The notes beneath the pieces were generated by a model that made no database searches, was not told the origin of the DNA, and saw only the letters and a list, made by a program, of their open reading frames with translations. This document shows, one piece after another, positions 44,626-54,062 of a stretch of DNA of 64,000 bases; the first letter of the stretch is position 1, and the number at the start of each line of letters is the position of its first letter. The DNA is from Pigmentibacter ruber. Its GTDB lineage: Bacteria > Bdellovibrionota_B > Oligoflexia > Silvanigrellales > Silvanigrellaceae. A program made the position numbers and the translations under genes. The stretch is from assembly GCF_009792895.1 (NCBI RefSeq), contig NZ_WSSC01000001.1:1364001-1428000 (forward strand), in the 5' to 3' direction.

Positions 44626-45369
44626 ATGTCCGATACAACCGAAATTTTAGAACAAAAAACCCATTTTCCCCATCTTACTCACAATCAAAACAATACAGAA
44701 TCAAATGAGAGTTTTACTATTAGCGCTGAAGAAGCAGCTGAAATTTTAGGTGTCAATCGTTCAAGATTGTCACAACTCACAAGCAAAGGAATTTTTTCCT
44801 TTGAAAAAAGAAAAATAGATACTAGAAATAGGTTATTCTATAAACTAAGTGATTTACTAAATCACCAACGCAACCAATATCAAAGCTCCCAAAATTATTT
44901 TCCAAATAACCAACTAGAAAAAACATTACCAATAGAACAGATAAATAATAATAATAATTATTTAGAAGAAAAACCATTACTTATTGAAAAACAAACATTA
45001 AAAAAATCATTTCAGAGCAAAAATTTTAACTTGAAGACTGCGAAAGAATTATACGAATCAGAACAAATTAAGGATAAAAATTCTAAAATTAATGACTTAA
45101 TAATTAATAATTATTCCCATTTATTAGAAATAAAAGAACAAATAAACAAAACATTAAAATTTGATATGAAAGAAAAAAATAATATACAAAATAAATTAGA
45201 ACAACTAGAAATTAAAACACAAAATATACTAAATAAAATAGCAATATTAGATTTTAATATGATCAAACAAAACAAAGAACAGAATATTGTGGCAATTGAA
45301 AAAAAAGTTAAAAAAAATTGGAAAAATAAAACAACTAAATTTATCCCAACTTTACCCGCGCGTCGCTAA
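44626..45369 (+). CDS. DNA-binding protein with excisionase/MerR-like HTH and coiled coil
   Basis: 247 residues. A polar 30-residue N terminus, then a helix-turn-helix of the excisionase/MerR type (TISAEEAAEILGVNRSRLSQ, with a following wing KIDTRNRLFYKLSDLLN), then a long Lys/Glu/Asn-rich region with heptad-like spacing (about 130-225, coiled coil) and a basic tail. No integrase is nearby, so it is more likely a nucleoid or regulatory protein than a phage excisionase. The last 18 bases overlap the convergent bacterioferritin-like gene. Confidence 0.6.
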   Translation: MSDTTEILEQKTHFPHLTHNQNNTESNESFTISAEEAAEILGVNRSRLSQLTSKGIFSFEKRKIDTRNRLFYKLSDLLNHQRNQYQSSQNYFPNNQLEKTLPIEQINNNNNYLEEKPLLIEKQTLKKSFQSKNFNLKTAKELYESEQIKDKNSKINDLIINNYSHLLEIKEQINKTLKFDMKEKNNIQNKLEQLEIKTQNILNKIAILDFNMIKQNKEQNIVAIEKKVKKNWKNKTTKFIPTLPARR

Positions 45370-45807
45370 ATAAAGTTGAGTTCCCATTTGTCTCACAAGT
45401 TCTAATTGTTGATTCATTAAGGAATAATAAGCCTTTTGTTGTATTGAAATTTTTTCTAAAAATTTATTCAATTCAATATCATTTGTGATTAAATAGATTT
45501 TATTGCATAGTTCATAGCAATTAGCAGCCATAGCTCTATCAGAAACAAAAATTTCTTCAACAGTTTGTCCTATATTTAACTTGGCTAAATTTTGCAGATC
45601 AAGATTATATTCTTCTTTCAGCATAAAAGTAATTAGAGTATCTTGTAGTTGTGAGATAATTTGTTTTTGGGTGGTTATAATATTTACAATTTTATCATAA
45701 CCCCAAAGTCCTACCATATTTTTATGGATTCTAAGTTGTTGTAATATAGTGCCATTTAATTCAACCAAAGAAGATAATCCACTTGATAGCTCATTGGTCA
45801 CTTTCAT
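45352..45807 (-). CDS. Bacterioferritin-fold paralog lacking ferroxidase and heme ligands
   Basis: 151 residues that align without gaps to the bacterioferritin at 17941 from residue 1 to about 105, sharing W35-G-Y and the KLNIG-x-TV-x-E-x-F-x-SD block (LAKLNIGQTVEEIFVSD). Every functional residue is changed: E18 to N, Y25 to L, E51 to I, heme Met52 to S, H54 to L, E94 to A, and the E127/H130 positions to Q and Y after a 3-residue deletion. The frame is intact and the helices look sound, so it is a catalytically dead, possibly structural or regulatory, ferritin-like protein, not a pseudogene. Overlaps the convergent HTH gene by 18 bases. Confidence 0.8.
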   Translation of the reverse strand: MKVTNELSSGLSSLVELNGTILQQLRIHKNMVGLWGYDKIVNIITTQKQIISQLQDTLITFMLKEEYNLDLQNLAKLNIGQTVEEIFVSDRAMAANCYELCNKIYLITNDIELNKFLEKISIQQKAYYSLMNQQLELVRQMGTQLYLATRG

Positions 45808-45866
45808 AATTTCCCCTCTCCAAATTACAATCTGTTAACTTTTATATTTTAAGAAAAATAATACAA

Positions 45867-45907
45867 AAAAACCACATGAGAAAAAGATTTTAACTCATGC
45901 GGTTTTT
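45867..45907 (-). terminator. Rho-independent terminator of fusA
   Basis: Plus-strand arms AAAAACC-A-CATGAG and CTCATG-C-GGTTTTT pair with one mismatch around a 13-base loop; on the minus strand a U run follows. It lies 29 bases after the fusA stop. Confidence 0.88.
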
Positions 45908-45935
45908 AAATAGAAATGATACAAAAATTTAAATA

Positions 45936-48038
45936 CTATTTGTTTTCTGCTGCACGCTTTGCTTTATATTTCGCAACCATGTCTTCTTGAACATTTCTTG
46001 GTACAGCTGCGTACTTAGCAAATTCCATAGAAAACTCACCTTTACCTTGTGTACCTGAACGTAGGTCAGTTGAGAAACCAAACATTTCAGTTAAAGGAAC
46101 TTCAGCTTCAATTTGACAGTAGCCACCGTTCCCAGAGGATCCCATAATCACACCACGACGTTGATTTATTAATCCCATCATAGTTCCTTGGAATTCTTCA
46201 GGTCCTTCAATCCCAACTTTCATAATTGGCTCTAGAATTACTGGCTTAGCATTCATATAGGACTCACGGAAACCAGTCATAGCACATGTTTTGAACGCCA
46301 TTTCGTTAGAGTCCACTGGGTGATGTAAACCATCATTAACGATAAGTTTAACACCAACAACTTGAGCTCCAATTAAGAGACCATTCTTCATTTGCTCTAC
46401 GAAACCTTTTTCACAAGCTGGAATAAATTGTCTTGGAATAGAACCTCCGACAGTTTCATCAGAGAATTCATAAATTTTATCACCAGCATCGACCAATGGT
46501 TCCATATAACCGACGATACGTGCAAACTGACCAGAACCACCAGATTGCTTTTTGTGTGTATAGTTAATTTCGGCACGTTGCGTAAGAGCTTCGCGGAAGT
46601 TAACTTGTGGCTTACCAACTATCGTTTCACAGTTAAATTCACGTTTCATACGCTCAACATAAATTTCAAGGTGAAGTTCACCCATACCCGCAATAATTGT
46701 TTCACCAGATTCTTCATCACGAGAAACTCTGAAAGTAGGGTCTTCTTTCGTAAATTTATTTAAAGCTTTTGAAAAGTTTGTTTGAGCCGCTTTATCTTTT
46801 GGTGCAATAGCCAAGGATATAACCGCATTTGGCACATACATGGAAGCCATAGTTACGTTAATTTTTCCATCTGTAAATGTATCACCAGAAGCACAATCAA
46901 CACCGAATAATGCAACAATATCGCCAGCTGATGCTTCTTCAATATCTTCCATTTCATCTGAATGTAGGCGCACAATACGCGGTACTTTTACGCGTTTTTC
47001 AGAAGCCATGTTAATTAACATGTCACCTTTTCTAACAGTACCTTGATAAACACGCATGAATGTTAATTGTCCATAACGAGTTTCATCCAATTTAAATGCA
47101 AGCATAACTAGAGGTAGATTAGGATCTGATTTAAGTTGGTATGGCGCTTCGTTATTTGATTGATCAAGACCTTCGTTAGAAACTTCATTAGGTGCAGGCA
47201 AGTAAGCACCAACTGCATCAAGAAGATTTTGGACACCCTTATTTTTGAATGCAGAACCACAGAATACAGGAGTAAATTGTAGACTGATAACAGCTTTACG
47301 CATTACTTTTGCAGCTTCTTCAGCTGAAACGTACTCGTCACCTAAGAATTTTTCTGCAAGTGCGTCATCAAAGTCTGCAAGTGCGCCAATAAGATCAGAA
47401 CGACGTGATTTTGCTTCCTCAATCATGTCTACAGGAATTTCTTCTTCTCTTACATTTTCACCATTTGCACCATCAAAGTAGAAAGCTTTCATAGTTAAAA
47501 GATCTACCACACCTTGAAAACGATCTTCAGCTCCGATAGCCATTTGTGCCATCCAAGCATTATGATTTAGTTTTTCACGCAATTGTTGACAAACACGGTA
47601 AGGATTTGCACCCGCGCGGTCCATTTTGTTTACAAAAGCGATACGTGGAACACGATAACGACGCATTTGACGGTCAACAGTAATTGACTGAGATTGTACC
47701 CCAGCAACAGAACAAAGAACCAAAATTGCACCATCAAGTACTCGCAAAGAACGCTCGACTTCCACAGTGAAGTCAACGTGGCCAGGAGTGTCAATAAGGT
47801 TTATCCACAAGTCTTTCCACTGACAAAAAGTAGCAGCAGACTGAATTGTTATCCCTTTTTCACGTTCGAGATCCATACTATCCATTGTTGCACCAACGCC
47901 GGATTTTCCTTTAACTTCTTCAATCTTGTGGATTTTTCCAGTATAAAAAAGGATACGTTCAGAAAGTGTTGTCTTTCCTGAGTCAATATGGGCAGATATC
48001 CCAATATTTCTTACACGGGCGAGGTCTTTAATAGTCAT
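45936..48038 (-). CDS. fusA: Elongation factor G
   Basis: 700 residues, normal length; translocation GTPase. G1 loop AHIDSGKT (17-24), the GITIQSAAT switch, [16 protein letters not shown] and the later EF-G domains II-V are all present. It is monocistronic here (own terminator, no rpsL/rpsG or tufA beside it). The separation from the str operon could mean a second EF-G copy exists elsewhere, but the sequence looks fully canonical. Confidence 0.97.
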   Translation of the reverse strand: MTIKDLARVRNIGISAHIDSGKTTLSERILFYTGKIHKIEEVKGKSGVGATMDSMDLEREKGITIQSAATFCQWKDLWINLIDTPGHVDFTVEVERSLRVLDGAILVLCSVAGVQSQSITVDRQMRRYRVPRIAFVNKMDRAGANPYRVCQQLREKLNHNAWMAQMAIGAEDRFQGVVDLLTMKAFYFDGANGENVREEEIPVDMIEEAKSRRSDLIGALADFDDALAEKFLGDEYVSAEEAAKVMRKAVISLQFTPVFCGSAFKNKGVQNLLDAVGAYLPAPNEVSNEGLDQSNNEAPYQLKSDPNLPLVMLAFKLDETRYGQLTFMRVYQGTVRKGDMLINMASEKRVKVPRIVRLHSDEMEDIEEASAGDIVALFGVDCASGDTFTDGKINVTMASMYVPNAVISLAIAPKDKAAQTNFSKALNKFTKEDPTFRVSRDEESGETIIAGMGELHLEIYVERMKREFNCETIVGKPQVNFREALTQRAEINYTHKKQSGGSGQFARIVGYMEPLVDAGDKIYEFSDETVGGSIPRQFIPACEKGFVEQMKNGLLIGAQVVGVKLIVNDGLHHPVDSNEMAFKTCAMTGFRESYMNAKPVILEPIMKVGIEGPEEFQGTMMGLINQRRGVIMGSSGNGGYCQIEAEVPLTEMFGFSTDLRSGTQGKGEFSMEFAKYAAVPRNVQEDMVAKYKAKRAAENK

Positions 48039-48172
48039 GATTAATCCAACTCAACATAAAAATGGTTAAAATTTCAGTCCTAGCATACGGACGTTAAACA
48101 AGCCCTGTGTTATCTGATTTTTGATTGAATTTCAATAGCCATTTTAAAGGGAGTCTTTTAGACGATTTATAT

Positions 48173-49378
48173 TCAGAGAGATGCTTTAATTCCATACTGA
48201 CTTTTAACTGTTCTTTGTTTTCGCATGTAAGCAGCTTCTATAACTTCTTCAATCCAAAGCTCACCATTCACCCCTTCATATTCCCAAAGTTTTGGAAACA
48301 TGCTGATAGAGGTTAATCCAGGTATCGTATTGATTTCATTGAATATAAATGTATTCGTTTTTTTGCAGTTCCAAAAATCAATTCTACAAAGGCCAGAAAT
48401 TCCAGTAGCTACAGCTACAGTTTTAGCAAAATTTCTCAGCTCTTGCATTCTCTCAGAAGAAAGGCGTGCAGGAATAAATAATTCTGCTTTTGAAGTGTTG
48501 GCATATTTTTCTTCATAAGAGTAAAAATCACTAGTTGCTATTTCACCTGCAATTGTAATTCTTGGATTACATGAATTTCCAAGGAAAGCACATTCAACTT
48601 CTGTTCCAGACATTGGCTCCTCAACAAGTGCTTTTTGATCAAAGGCTAAAGCCTCTTTTAATAGTGTTTCTAACTCACTTTTATTTTTAGCTCGTCCAGT
48701 TCCTACTGCTGAACCAAGCGAATTTGGTTTTATAAAGCAAGGGTAGCCAATATTCGCCTCAATTCTTAGTATTGTTTCTGCATGTTTATTTTCAAATTGC
48801 TCTATTTCAACAAGCTCATATTTAGCAATTGGTACTCCTGCATGCTTTGCCAATCGTTTTTGTATATCTTTATCAATCCCAATTACGCTTGATCTAATAT
48901 CGCAACCTACATAGGCTAAATCGGCTAATTCAAGTAATCCTTGCAATCTCCCATCTTCACCATTTTGACCATGTAGTACAGGAAAAAAACATGATGCATC
49001 TAAATTTAAAATTCTAATGCTTTCTTTTTGTTCATTGATTTCATAAAAAAATTCTGGATTATCTTTTTTAATTTCATCCTCTAAATAAGGTAACAATATT
49101 GATTTTGTATTTTTTCTACCAATAAATGCGCTAGGCACACTCCCTTTTACTATAATTGCTAAATCTTCTGGTGTTATTTCTGAAAAATCAGTCGATAAAA
49201 ATGTGCCTGATAGACTCCGATAACTCCCATTTTTATTTATTCCAACAGGGATAATTTTATATTTCAAAGGAATATTTTTTAGTATAAACACAGCTGAACG
49301 CAATGATATTTCATGTTCACTTGAGCGCCCACCAAATAATACAGCTATTGTTTTTTCATTGCCTGTTTTTAAAGCCAT
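48173..49378 (-). CDS. ddl: D-alanine--D-alanine ligase
   Basis: 401 residues; ATP-grasp enzyme for the cell-wall dipeptide. The GGRSSEHEISLRSA opening, HGQNGEDGRLQGLLELA, KPNSLGSAVGTGRA and the metal-binding FNEINTIPGLTSISMFPKLWE segment are present. It belongs to the longer DdlA/VanA-like group. Monocistronic, with fusA 134 bases downstream on the same strand. Confidence 0.94.
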   Translation of the reverse strand: MALKTGNEKTIAVLFGGRSSEHEISLRSAVFILKNIPLKYKIIPVGINKNGSYRSLSGTFLSTDFSEITPEDLAIIVKGSVPSAFIGRKNTKSILLPYLEDEIKKDNPEFFYEINEQKESIRILNLDASCFFPVLHGQNGEDGRLQGLLELADLAYVGCDIRSSVIGIDKDIQKRLAKHAGVPIAKYELVEIEQFENKHAETILRIEANIGYPCFIKPNSLGSAVGTGRAKNKSELETLLKEALAFDQKALVEEPMSGTEVECAFLGNSCNPRITIAGEIATSDFYSYEEKYANTSKAELFIPARLSSERMQELRNFAKTVAVATGISGLCRIDFWNCKKTNTFIFNEINTIPGLTSISMFPKLWEYEGVNGELWIEEVIEAAYMRKQRTVKSQYGIKASL

Positions 49379-49478
49379 TTAATTTCTCCCAAACACTATT
49401 TTTATCCCAACAGAAAATATCCTGAGAACCCTTGAATTGAAACTAAACAAAGGATATGAAAAAATGGACAGTACAAAT

Positions 49479-49514
49479 GTATGGTATTCTTTCAACAAAA
49501 AAGAATATACATAC
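49479..49514. promoter_or_regulatory. Inverted repeat upstream of recA
   Basis: TATTCTTT (49485-49492) pairs with AAAGAATA (49500-49507), extended by GTATG/CATAC outside with one unpaired base on each side. It lies 81-116 bases upstream of recA in the space shared with ddl. It could be an operator, for example for an SOS repressor, but it matches none of the LexA consensus forms I know (CTGT-N8-ACAG, GAAC-N4-GTTC, GTTC-N7-GTTC). Confidence 0.4.
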
Positions 49515-49594
49515 TTCAGAGGGTTGCACGTACACCAATTCCCAACATATATCTAAACATGTGCAATTTACGTTTGCAATAAAAGGAGAAGCTC

Positions 49595-50755
49595 ATGTCC
49601 GCTAATGAATCAAATGCTAATAAATTTAAGGCTCTTGAAACGCTTTTTCACTCAGTTGAAAAACAATTCGGCAAAGGTACAATCATGCGCCTTTCGGATG
49701 AATCTAAAATCGCGCAAGAGCTTCAAGTCGTTCCTAGCGGCTCCATCAGCCTTGACGTTGCTCTCGGTGTTGGTGGACTCCCTAAAGGGCGTATCATTGA
49801 AATTTATGGAACAGAATCAAGTGGAAAGACAACTCTCACTCTACACGCAATTGCCGAATGCCAAAAAAAAGGCGGGATTTCTGCTTTTATTGATGCTGAA
49901 CACGCTCTTGATGTAAGTTATGCTCGTAAAATTGGCGTGAATACCTCTGACCTACTTGTCTCTCAACCAGATCATGGAGAGCAAGCTTTAGAAATAGTTG
50001 ATATGCTTGTAAGAAGCGGTGCTGTTGACCTCATTGTTGTTGATTCCGTTGCTGCGTTAACTCCTCGTGCTGAAATTGAAGGAGAAATGGGAGATAGCCA
50101 CATGGGCCTTCAAGCTCGTTTAATGAGCCAAGCTCTACGTAAATTAACAGGTAGCATTTCAAAAACAAACTGTATTGTTATTTTCATCAACCAAGTCCGT
50201 ATGAAAATTGGTGTTATGTTTGGTAACCCAGAAACAACAACAGGCGGACAAGCTCTTAAATTTTATTCATCTGTTCGTTTAGAGGTAAGACGTGCAGCAG
50301 CAATAAAAAATGGTAACGATACAACAGGACATCGCACAAAAGTCAAAGTTGTAAAAAATAAAGTTGCAGCCCCTTTCAAAGAAGTTGAATTTGATATCAT
50401 GTTTGGTCAAGGAATCAGTAAAGAAGGTGACTTACTCGATCTCGCTTCTTCACCTGAAGCGGAAATCATTCAAAAAAGCGGTACTTGGTTTACCTATAAT
50501 GGAGAACGTCTTGGCCAAGGAAGAGAAAATGCAAAAGAATATTTAAGAGAACATCCTGAAACGCTAGCAAAAATTGAAAATGCAGTCCGTTCAAGAGCAA
50601 ATTTAATAAAAACAGCAGGCGCCTCAGAAAGTGATACTGAAGACTCAAGCCTCAAATCCTTACCAGGAACAGCACAAGCACTCCCTGCAAGTTCTTCTTC
50701 GCAACAAACTGCAAAACCAGGACGGAAAGGTGCTGCAGCTAGTGTAGAACAATAG
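49595..50755 (+). CDS. recA: RecA recombinase
   Basis: 386 residues; ATP-dependent strand exchange and SOS coprotease. Walker [10 protein letters not shown] (72-80), the EHALD segment, [19 protein letters not shown], loop 2 with [20 protein letters not shown] and the [12 protein letters not shown] block are all standard. AAAGGAGA precedes ATG 49595. The C terminus is Ser/Ala/Gln-rich and basic rather than acidic. Codon use is less AT-biased than in the neighbours, as usual for a highly expressed gene. Confidence 0.98.
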   Translation: MSANESNANKFKALETLFHSVEKQFGKGTIMRLSDESKIAQELQVVPSGSISLDVALGVGGLPKGRIIEIYGTESSGKTTLTLHAIAECQKKGGISAFIDAEHALDVSYARKIGVNTSDLLVSQPDHGEQALEIVDMLVRSGAVDLIVVDSVAALTPRAEIEGEMGDSHMGLQARLMSQALRKLTGSISKTNCIVIFINQVRMKIGVMFGNPETTTGGQALKFYSSVRLEVRRAAAIKNGNDTTGHRTKVKVVKNKVAAPFKEVEFDIMFGQGISKEGDLLDLASSPEAEIIQKSGTWFTYNGERLGQGRENAKEYLREHPETLAKIENAVRSRANLIKTAGASESDTEDSSLKSLPGTAQALPASSSSQQTAKPGRKGAAASVEQ

Positions 50756-50777
50756 CCGCAGAAAATAACTAATTAAT

Positions 50778-51470
50778 TTAAAAATACATGCCAATTGTAA
50801 AGTTTGCAGAATACAAAGAATAACTACCTTCTCCACCAGAATACTTGTTACCTTTACTATCTGTGGCATTTTGGTACACGATATAACCTCCTGAATAAAA
50901 AGCACTTGGACCAAAATAAATACCAGTGCCCGAATTAAGATCAATTTTAAAAAGAAAATGTAATCCGGTTCCGTAATTTATATTATGGATAATATAGGGA
51001 GAATATGTTTGCTGATAAGTGGGAGTATCAGTTGTTTGCAGCCAAGTATCATACAGAGAATAATAGATGTAAGGATTTAAAAGAACTAATAACCAAGAAA
51101 AATTGATCTTATATCCCAAATCAATACCCACCATTAAAGTATCGTATTGATGAGTATATGTTATTTGTCCGTTTGTTGAACTTGGAGAATAAGAAGCATT
51201 ATCATATTTAACGCCAAGCCCAATTGAAATATCTTTAGAACCACTGAAAGGAAATAAAACTTTAGCTACAGCTGAATATCCTATATATTGACTATTCTGA
51301 ATTGTTATTACTGTATAACCACCTGAAGCGAGAACATCTACTGAATTTCCACCAGATCCAGAAAAATCCTGAGAAAAAGTATTTAAAGAAAAGAAAATGA
51401 AAACAACAGAAAATATAATATTTATCAAAATATATTTCCTTATATAAAATGTAATAAGAACATTATGCAT
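50778..51470 (-). CDS. Outer-membrane beta-barrel protein
   Basis: 230 residues. An unusually long signal region (Met, then basic IRKY, then ILINIIFSVVFIFFSLNTFSQ) is followed by strands with alternating hydrophobics and many Tyr (YGTGLHFLFKIDLNSG, YFGPSAFYSGGYIVYQ), and the C terminus ends TIGMYF. Probably a barrel porin-like protein of unknown function. Lies downstream of the RCC1 lipoprotein with a 48-base gap and may share its transcript. Confidence 0.65.
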   Translation of the reverse strand: MHNVLITFYIRKYILINIIFSVVFIFFSLNTFSQDFSGSGGNSVDVLASGGYTVITIQNSQYIGYSAVAKVLFPFSGSKDISIGLGVKYDNASYSPSSTNGQITYTHQYDTLMVGIDLGYKINFSWLLVLLNPYIYYSLYDTWLQTTDTPTYQQTYSPYIIHNINYGTGLHFLFKIDLNSGTGIYFGPSAFYSGGYIVYQNATDSKGNKYSGGEGSYSLYSANFTIGMYF

Positions 51471-51518
51471 AGATAAAACTCTACAAAAAAACTAAATAAA
51501 ATATTCTAAAAACAAAAA

Positions 51519-52799
51519 TTAAGGATCATTTCTATTCAATATTTTTATTGCACTTGAAGACATAGTTGCTGAAGTGTAAGGAATACCCAAATAATGTCCG
51601 GAATTATTTTGTCCCCAACAATAAAGATCATCATTAGATAGTAAAACACATGTAACGTTATCACCACATGCAATATCAACTATAGTTTCAGAAGCAGGTA
51701 ATCCTACCACTTTTTGTGGCACAGTGTATAACGTAGTATTTCCGTTTCCTAATTGTCCAAAATTATTTTGTCCCCAACAGTAAACACTTTTATTATTATT
51801 TGTTACAGCACAAGCTCGTTGAGCAGCAGTAATCATCATACTAACTCCTGTTATATTACTCACAGGCACAGGAGTAGATGATGCACTGGTTGTTCCATTA
51901 CCAAATTGTCCATAAGTGTTAGTAGCACCGAAACAGTAAGCATTTTGATTAGTATTTACAAAACAGGAAAACTCTGAACCGCCATCCCCTCCATCTCCAC
52001 TAGCCACATATGCAGCATTGGTAGCAATTGTTGAAGGAGAGGAAGAGCCGGTTAATAAAGTTCCCCAGCACTTAAGATCTTTATTGCTGGTAATAGCGCA
52101 ACTAGAAAAATCATTACAAGAAAACTCAACTACTGAAGCTCCGCCAAGGTTTGGAGCAACACCAGTTGCACTTAGGGTTGTAGTGCCATCACCTAATTGA
52201 CCATTTGTATTTAAACCCCAGCACTTTAAAGTACCATCAGTAAAAACAGCGCAAGAGTGTTGATCACCTGCATTGAATTTTTTTACAGTTTTACCACCTA
52301 AAGTTCCAACTGTTACTGGAGATAAAACATTTGCTGAAGCAGTTAAACCATTACCTAATTTACCATTGGATTGATCACCCCAACATTTAAATCCAGATTT
52401 AAAGTAAGCACATGTGTGAAGAAGAACAGAAGTAACTGCAACAGCAAAATCACCAGAAGAAACACCTGATAACCCTAAATTTGTAGCAGTTACAGGAGTT
52501 TCCTGGTTTATCAAATTTCCTAACCCAAGTTGCCCATTTGCATTATTTCCCCAGCACTTTAATTTTCCAGACTTCATAACTACACAACTATCAATATCAC
52601 CCATACTAATTAAACCATATTCGCCACCATTAGTTGTATAACTTGGAACATATCCCAATTTAGTTGAATAAGACACTAATTCATCGAGTGAATTAAAAGA
52701 TCCTTCATTTAAAGGAACCTTGGGATCAGGTAAGTCGTATAAATCATTGCATGCAGTGAAGAAAATTAGGGATAAAGAAAAAATTAGAAAAAATTTCAT
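51519..52799 (-). CDS. RCC1-repeat lipoprotein
   Basis: 426 residues. Lipoprotein signal with Cys17 (FFTAC). From about residue 70 there are repeated RCC1 units with the LKCWG-N-x-NGQLG-x-G pattern (CWGNNANGQLG, CWGLNTNGQLG, CWGQNNFGQLG and others), about seven, enough for a seven-bladed propeller. Paired Cys in each blade suggest disulfides, consistent with a periplasmic or surface location. In bacteria such repeats occur in secreted effectors and surface proteins. Role unknown. Confidence 0.85.
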   Translation of the reverse strand: MKFFLIFSLSLIFFTACNDLYDLPDPKVPLNEGSFNSLDELVSYSTKLGYVPSYTTNGGEYGLISMGDIDSCVVMKSGKLKCWGNNANGQLGLGNLINQETPVTATNLGLSGVSSGDFAVAVTSVLLHTCAYFKSGFKCWGDQSNGKLGNGLTASANVLSPVTVGTLGGKTVKKFNAGDQHSCAVFTDGTLKCWGLNTNGQLGDGTTTLSATGVAPNLGGASVVEFSCNDFSSCAITSNKDLKCWGTLLTGSSSPSTIATNAAYVASGDGGDGGSEFSCFVNTNQNAYCFGATNTYGQFGNGTTSASSTPVPVSNITGVSMMITAAQRACAVTNNNKSVYCWGQNNFGQLGNGNTTLYTVPQKVVGLPASETIVDIACGDNVTCVLLSNDDLYCWGQNNSGHYLGIPYTSATMSSSAIKILNRNDP

Positions 52800-52917
52800 T
52801 TCAAATCCTAAGCAAAAGTTATAAGATTATATTAAATACAGCTCAAATAAATATAGAATATTAATGTCAATAACGTGACTTATCAGTTTATTATATAATA
52901 CAAAAAAAGGGGGATAA

Positions 52918-53619
52918 ATGAAAAAACATATTATTTTGTTTCTTTTCTTCTGTAAAATGTCACAATCGACACTTGCAAATGAATTTAAAGATTTAAAAAT
53001 ATATACAGAAAACAACCCACCATATGTTGTAGTCAATGAAAAAAATGAAATATCAGGACTTGTTGGAGAAAAAGTTGTAAAAGCATTAAAAAAATTAAAA
53101 ATAGAAAACGAAGTAAAAATTGAAGTTGTTCCTTGGGCTAGGGCATTAATAGAAGCAAAAAAGCAAAAAAATGTTATGATCTTTCCTTTTGTGAAAACAA
53201 AAGAACGTTTAGGAATTTTTAATTTTGCAATTTTAGCATATAAACAAACTTTAAATTTTTACAAATTAAAAGATACAAAAGGAATAGAAGTACGCAATTT
53301 AGAAGATGCAAAAAAATATACAACCTGTGTAGTAAGAAATGATTATAGACATGAACATTTACTGCAAGCTAACTTTACAAAAATTGAAGAAACTACTCAA
53401 CAAACTCAAAATGTGCAAAAATTTTTAAATAAACGCTGTGAATTGATTATTATTGCAGAAGAAGGCCTAAAAGCTAAGTTAAAAGAACTCTACAGCAATA
53501 TGAATGTTGTAGAGAAAGTATTAGAAGTTCCTGAATTTGATGGTAATATCTATATTGCTTTCAGTCCTGGAAGTGATGAGTCAATGATTCATAAATTTAA
53601 AGAAGTAACTGAAAAGTAA
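52918..53619 (+). CDS. Family-3 solute-binding protein, solitary
   Basis: 233 residues, signal peptide ending around TLA-N. Two-lobed periplasmic binding protein of the polar amino-acid type: YTENNPPYVVVNEKNEISGL opening, the VVPWARAL segment shared in form (W-x-R-A) with the four SBPs at 58.5-61.7 kb. No permease or ATPase is adjacent. AAAAGGGGG precedes ATG 52918. Possibly a sensing rather than transport component. Confidence 0.8.
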   Translation: MKKHIILFLFFCKMSQSTLANEFKDLKIYTENNPPYVVVNEKNEISGLVGEKVVKALKKLKIENEVKIEVVPWARALIEAKKQKNVMIFPFVKTKERLGIFNFAILAYKQTLNFYKLKDTKGIEVRNLEDAKKYTTCVVRNDYRHEHLLQANFTKIEETTQQTQNVQKFLNKRCELIIIAEEGLKAKLKELYSNMNVVEKVLEVPEFDGNIYIAFSPGSDESMIHKFKEVTEK

Positions 53620-53709
53620 CAATAAAATTATTGTTTATAAACATTTAATTTAAACTACGCGTAATATTTTATTAAATAATATCATAGAAATACGATATAT
53701 AAAAAGGAG

Positions 53710-53736
53710 ATGATAAAAAATATGTTGCTTATTTAA
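53710..53736 (+). CDS. Tiny leader-type ORF (8 codons)
   Basis: ATG 53710 (or the in-frame ATG at 53722) to TAA 53736 follows AAAAAGGAG. It lies 44 bases before the 34-residue ORF at 53781. With so strong a ribosome binding site and so short a frame it may be a leader peptide, but it could be chance. Confidence 0.25.
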   Translation: MIKNMLLI

Positions 53737-53780
53737 GCATAATTATATATTATAAGACTACTTTTTTAAAGGGGAAGTTT

Positions 53781-53885
53781 ATGATTAAATATTACGTTTT
53801 TCTTATTTTAACTTTAATTATTTTAGCAAATCATGATGAAATTAAAAATCAAATAGTGAGCTTTAGCACCGAAATTGCAAAATAA
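53781..53885 (+). CDS. Candidate small membrane protein (34 residues)
   Basis: ATG 53781 is preceded by AAAGGGGAAG (53768-53777). The peptide has a hydrophobic segment (YYVFLILTLIILA, about residues 4-16) and a polar amphipathic tail. A strong terminator lies 41 bases after the stop, so this is a complete transcription unit. Size, hydrophobic helix and terminator resemble small membrane peptides, including type I toxins, but no antisense RNA was identified. Confidence 0.5.
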   Translation: MIKYYVFLILTLIILANHDEIKNQIVSFSTEIAK

Positions 53886-53925
53886 ATTCTGTAAATAAAT
53901 AGCTTAATAAGTTGGCTAATAGACC

Positions 53926-53965
53926 AAAAAGGGTTGCTACTATTAATGGTAAGCAACCCTTTTTC
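53926..53965 (+). terminator. Strong Rho-independent terminator
   Basis: 13-base perfect stem (AAAAAGGGTTGCT/AGCAACCCTTTTT) with a 13-base loop and T run. Follows the small ORF at 53781. Confidence 0.93.
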
Positions 53966-54062
53966 TAGCTAAAATCTAATCTTTTAAAAAATAGCGCCAA
54001 AAATTTGCCTGCTCAAAATATTAATGCTAGTATTTTCAAAACCTTATAAAGGTAAATGAAAT

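Noticed and set aside
44626-45369. Phage excisionase or mobile-element regulator
   Set aside because: The HTH is excisionase/MerR-like, but there is no integrase, att-like repeat or other phage gene nearby, and the long coiled coil is unlike Xis.
46392-47981. Several plus-strand ORFs inside fusA
   Set aside because: They are shadows of a perfectly conserved EF-G gene and have no ribosome binding sites or family features.
45936-48038. Divergent second EF-G (fusidic-acid-resistance or EF-G2 type)
   Set aside because: Length and all GTPase motifs look canonical; only the absence of str-operon neighbours suggested it.
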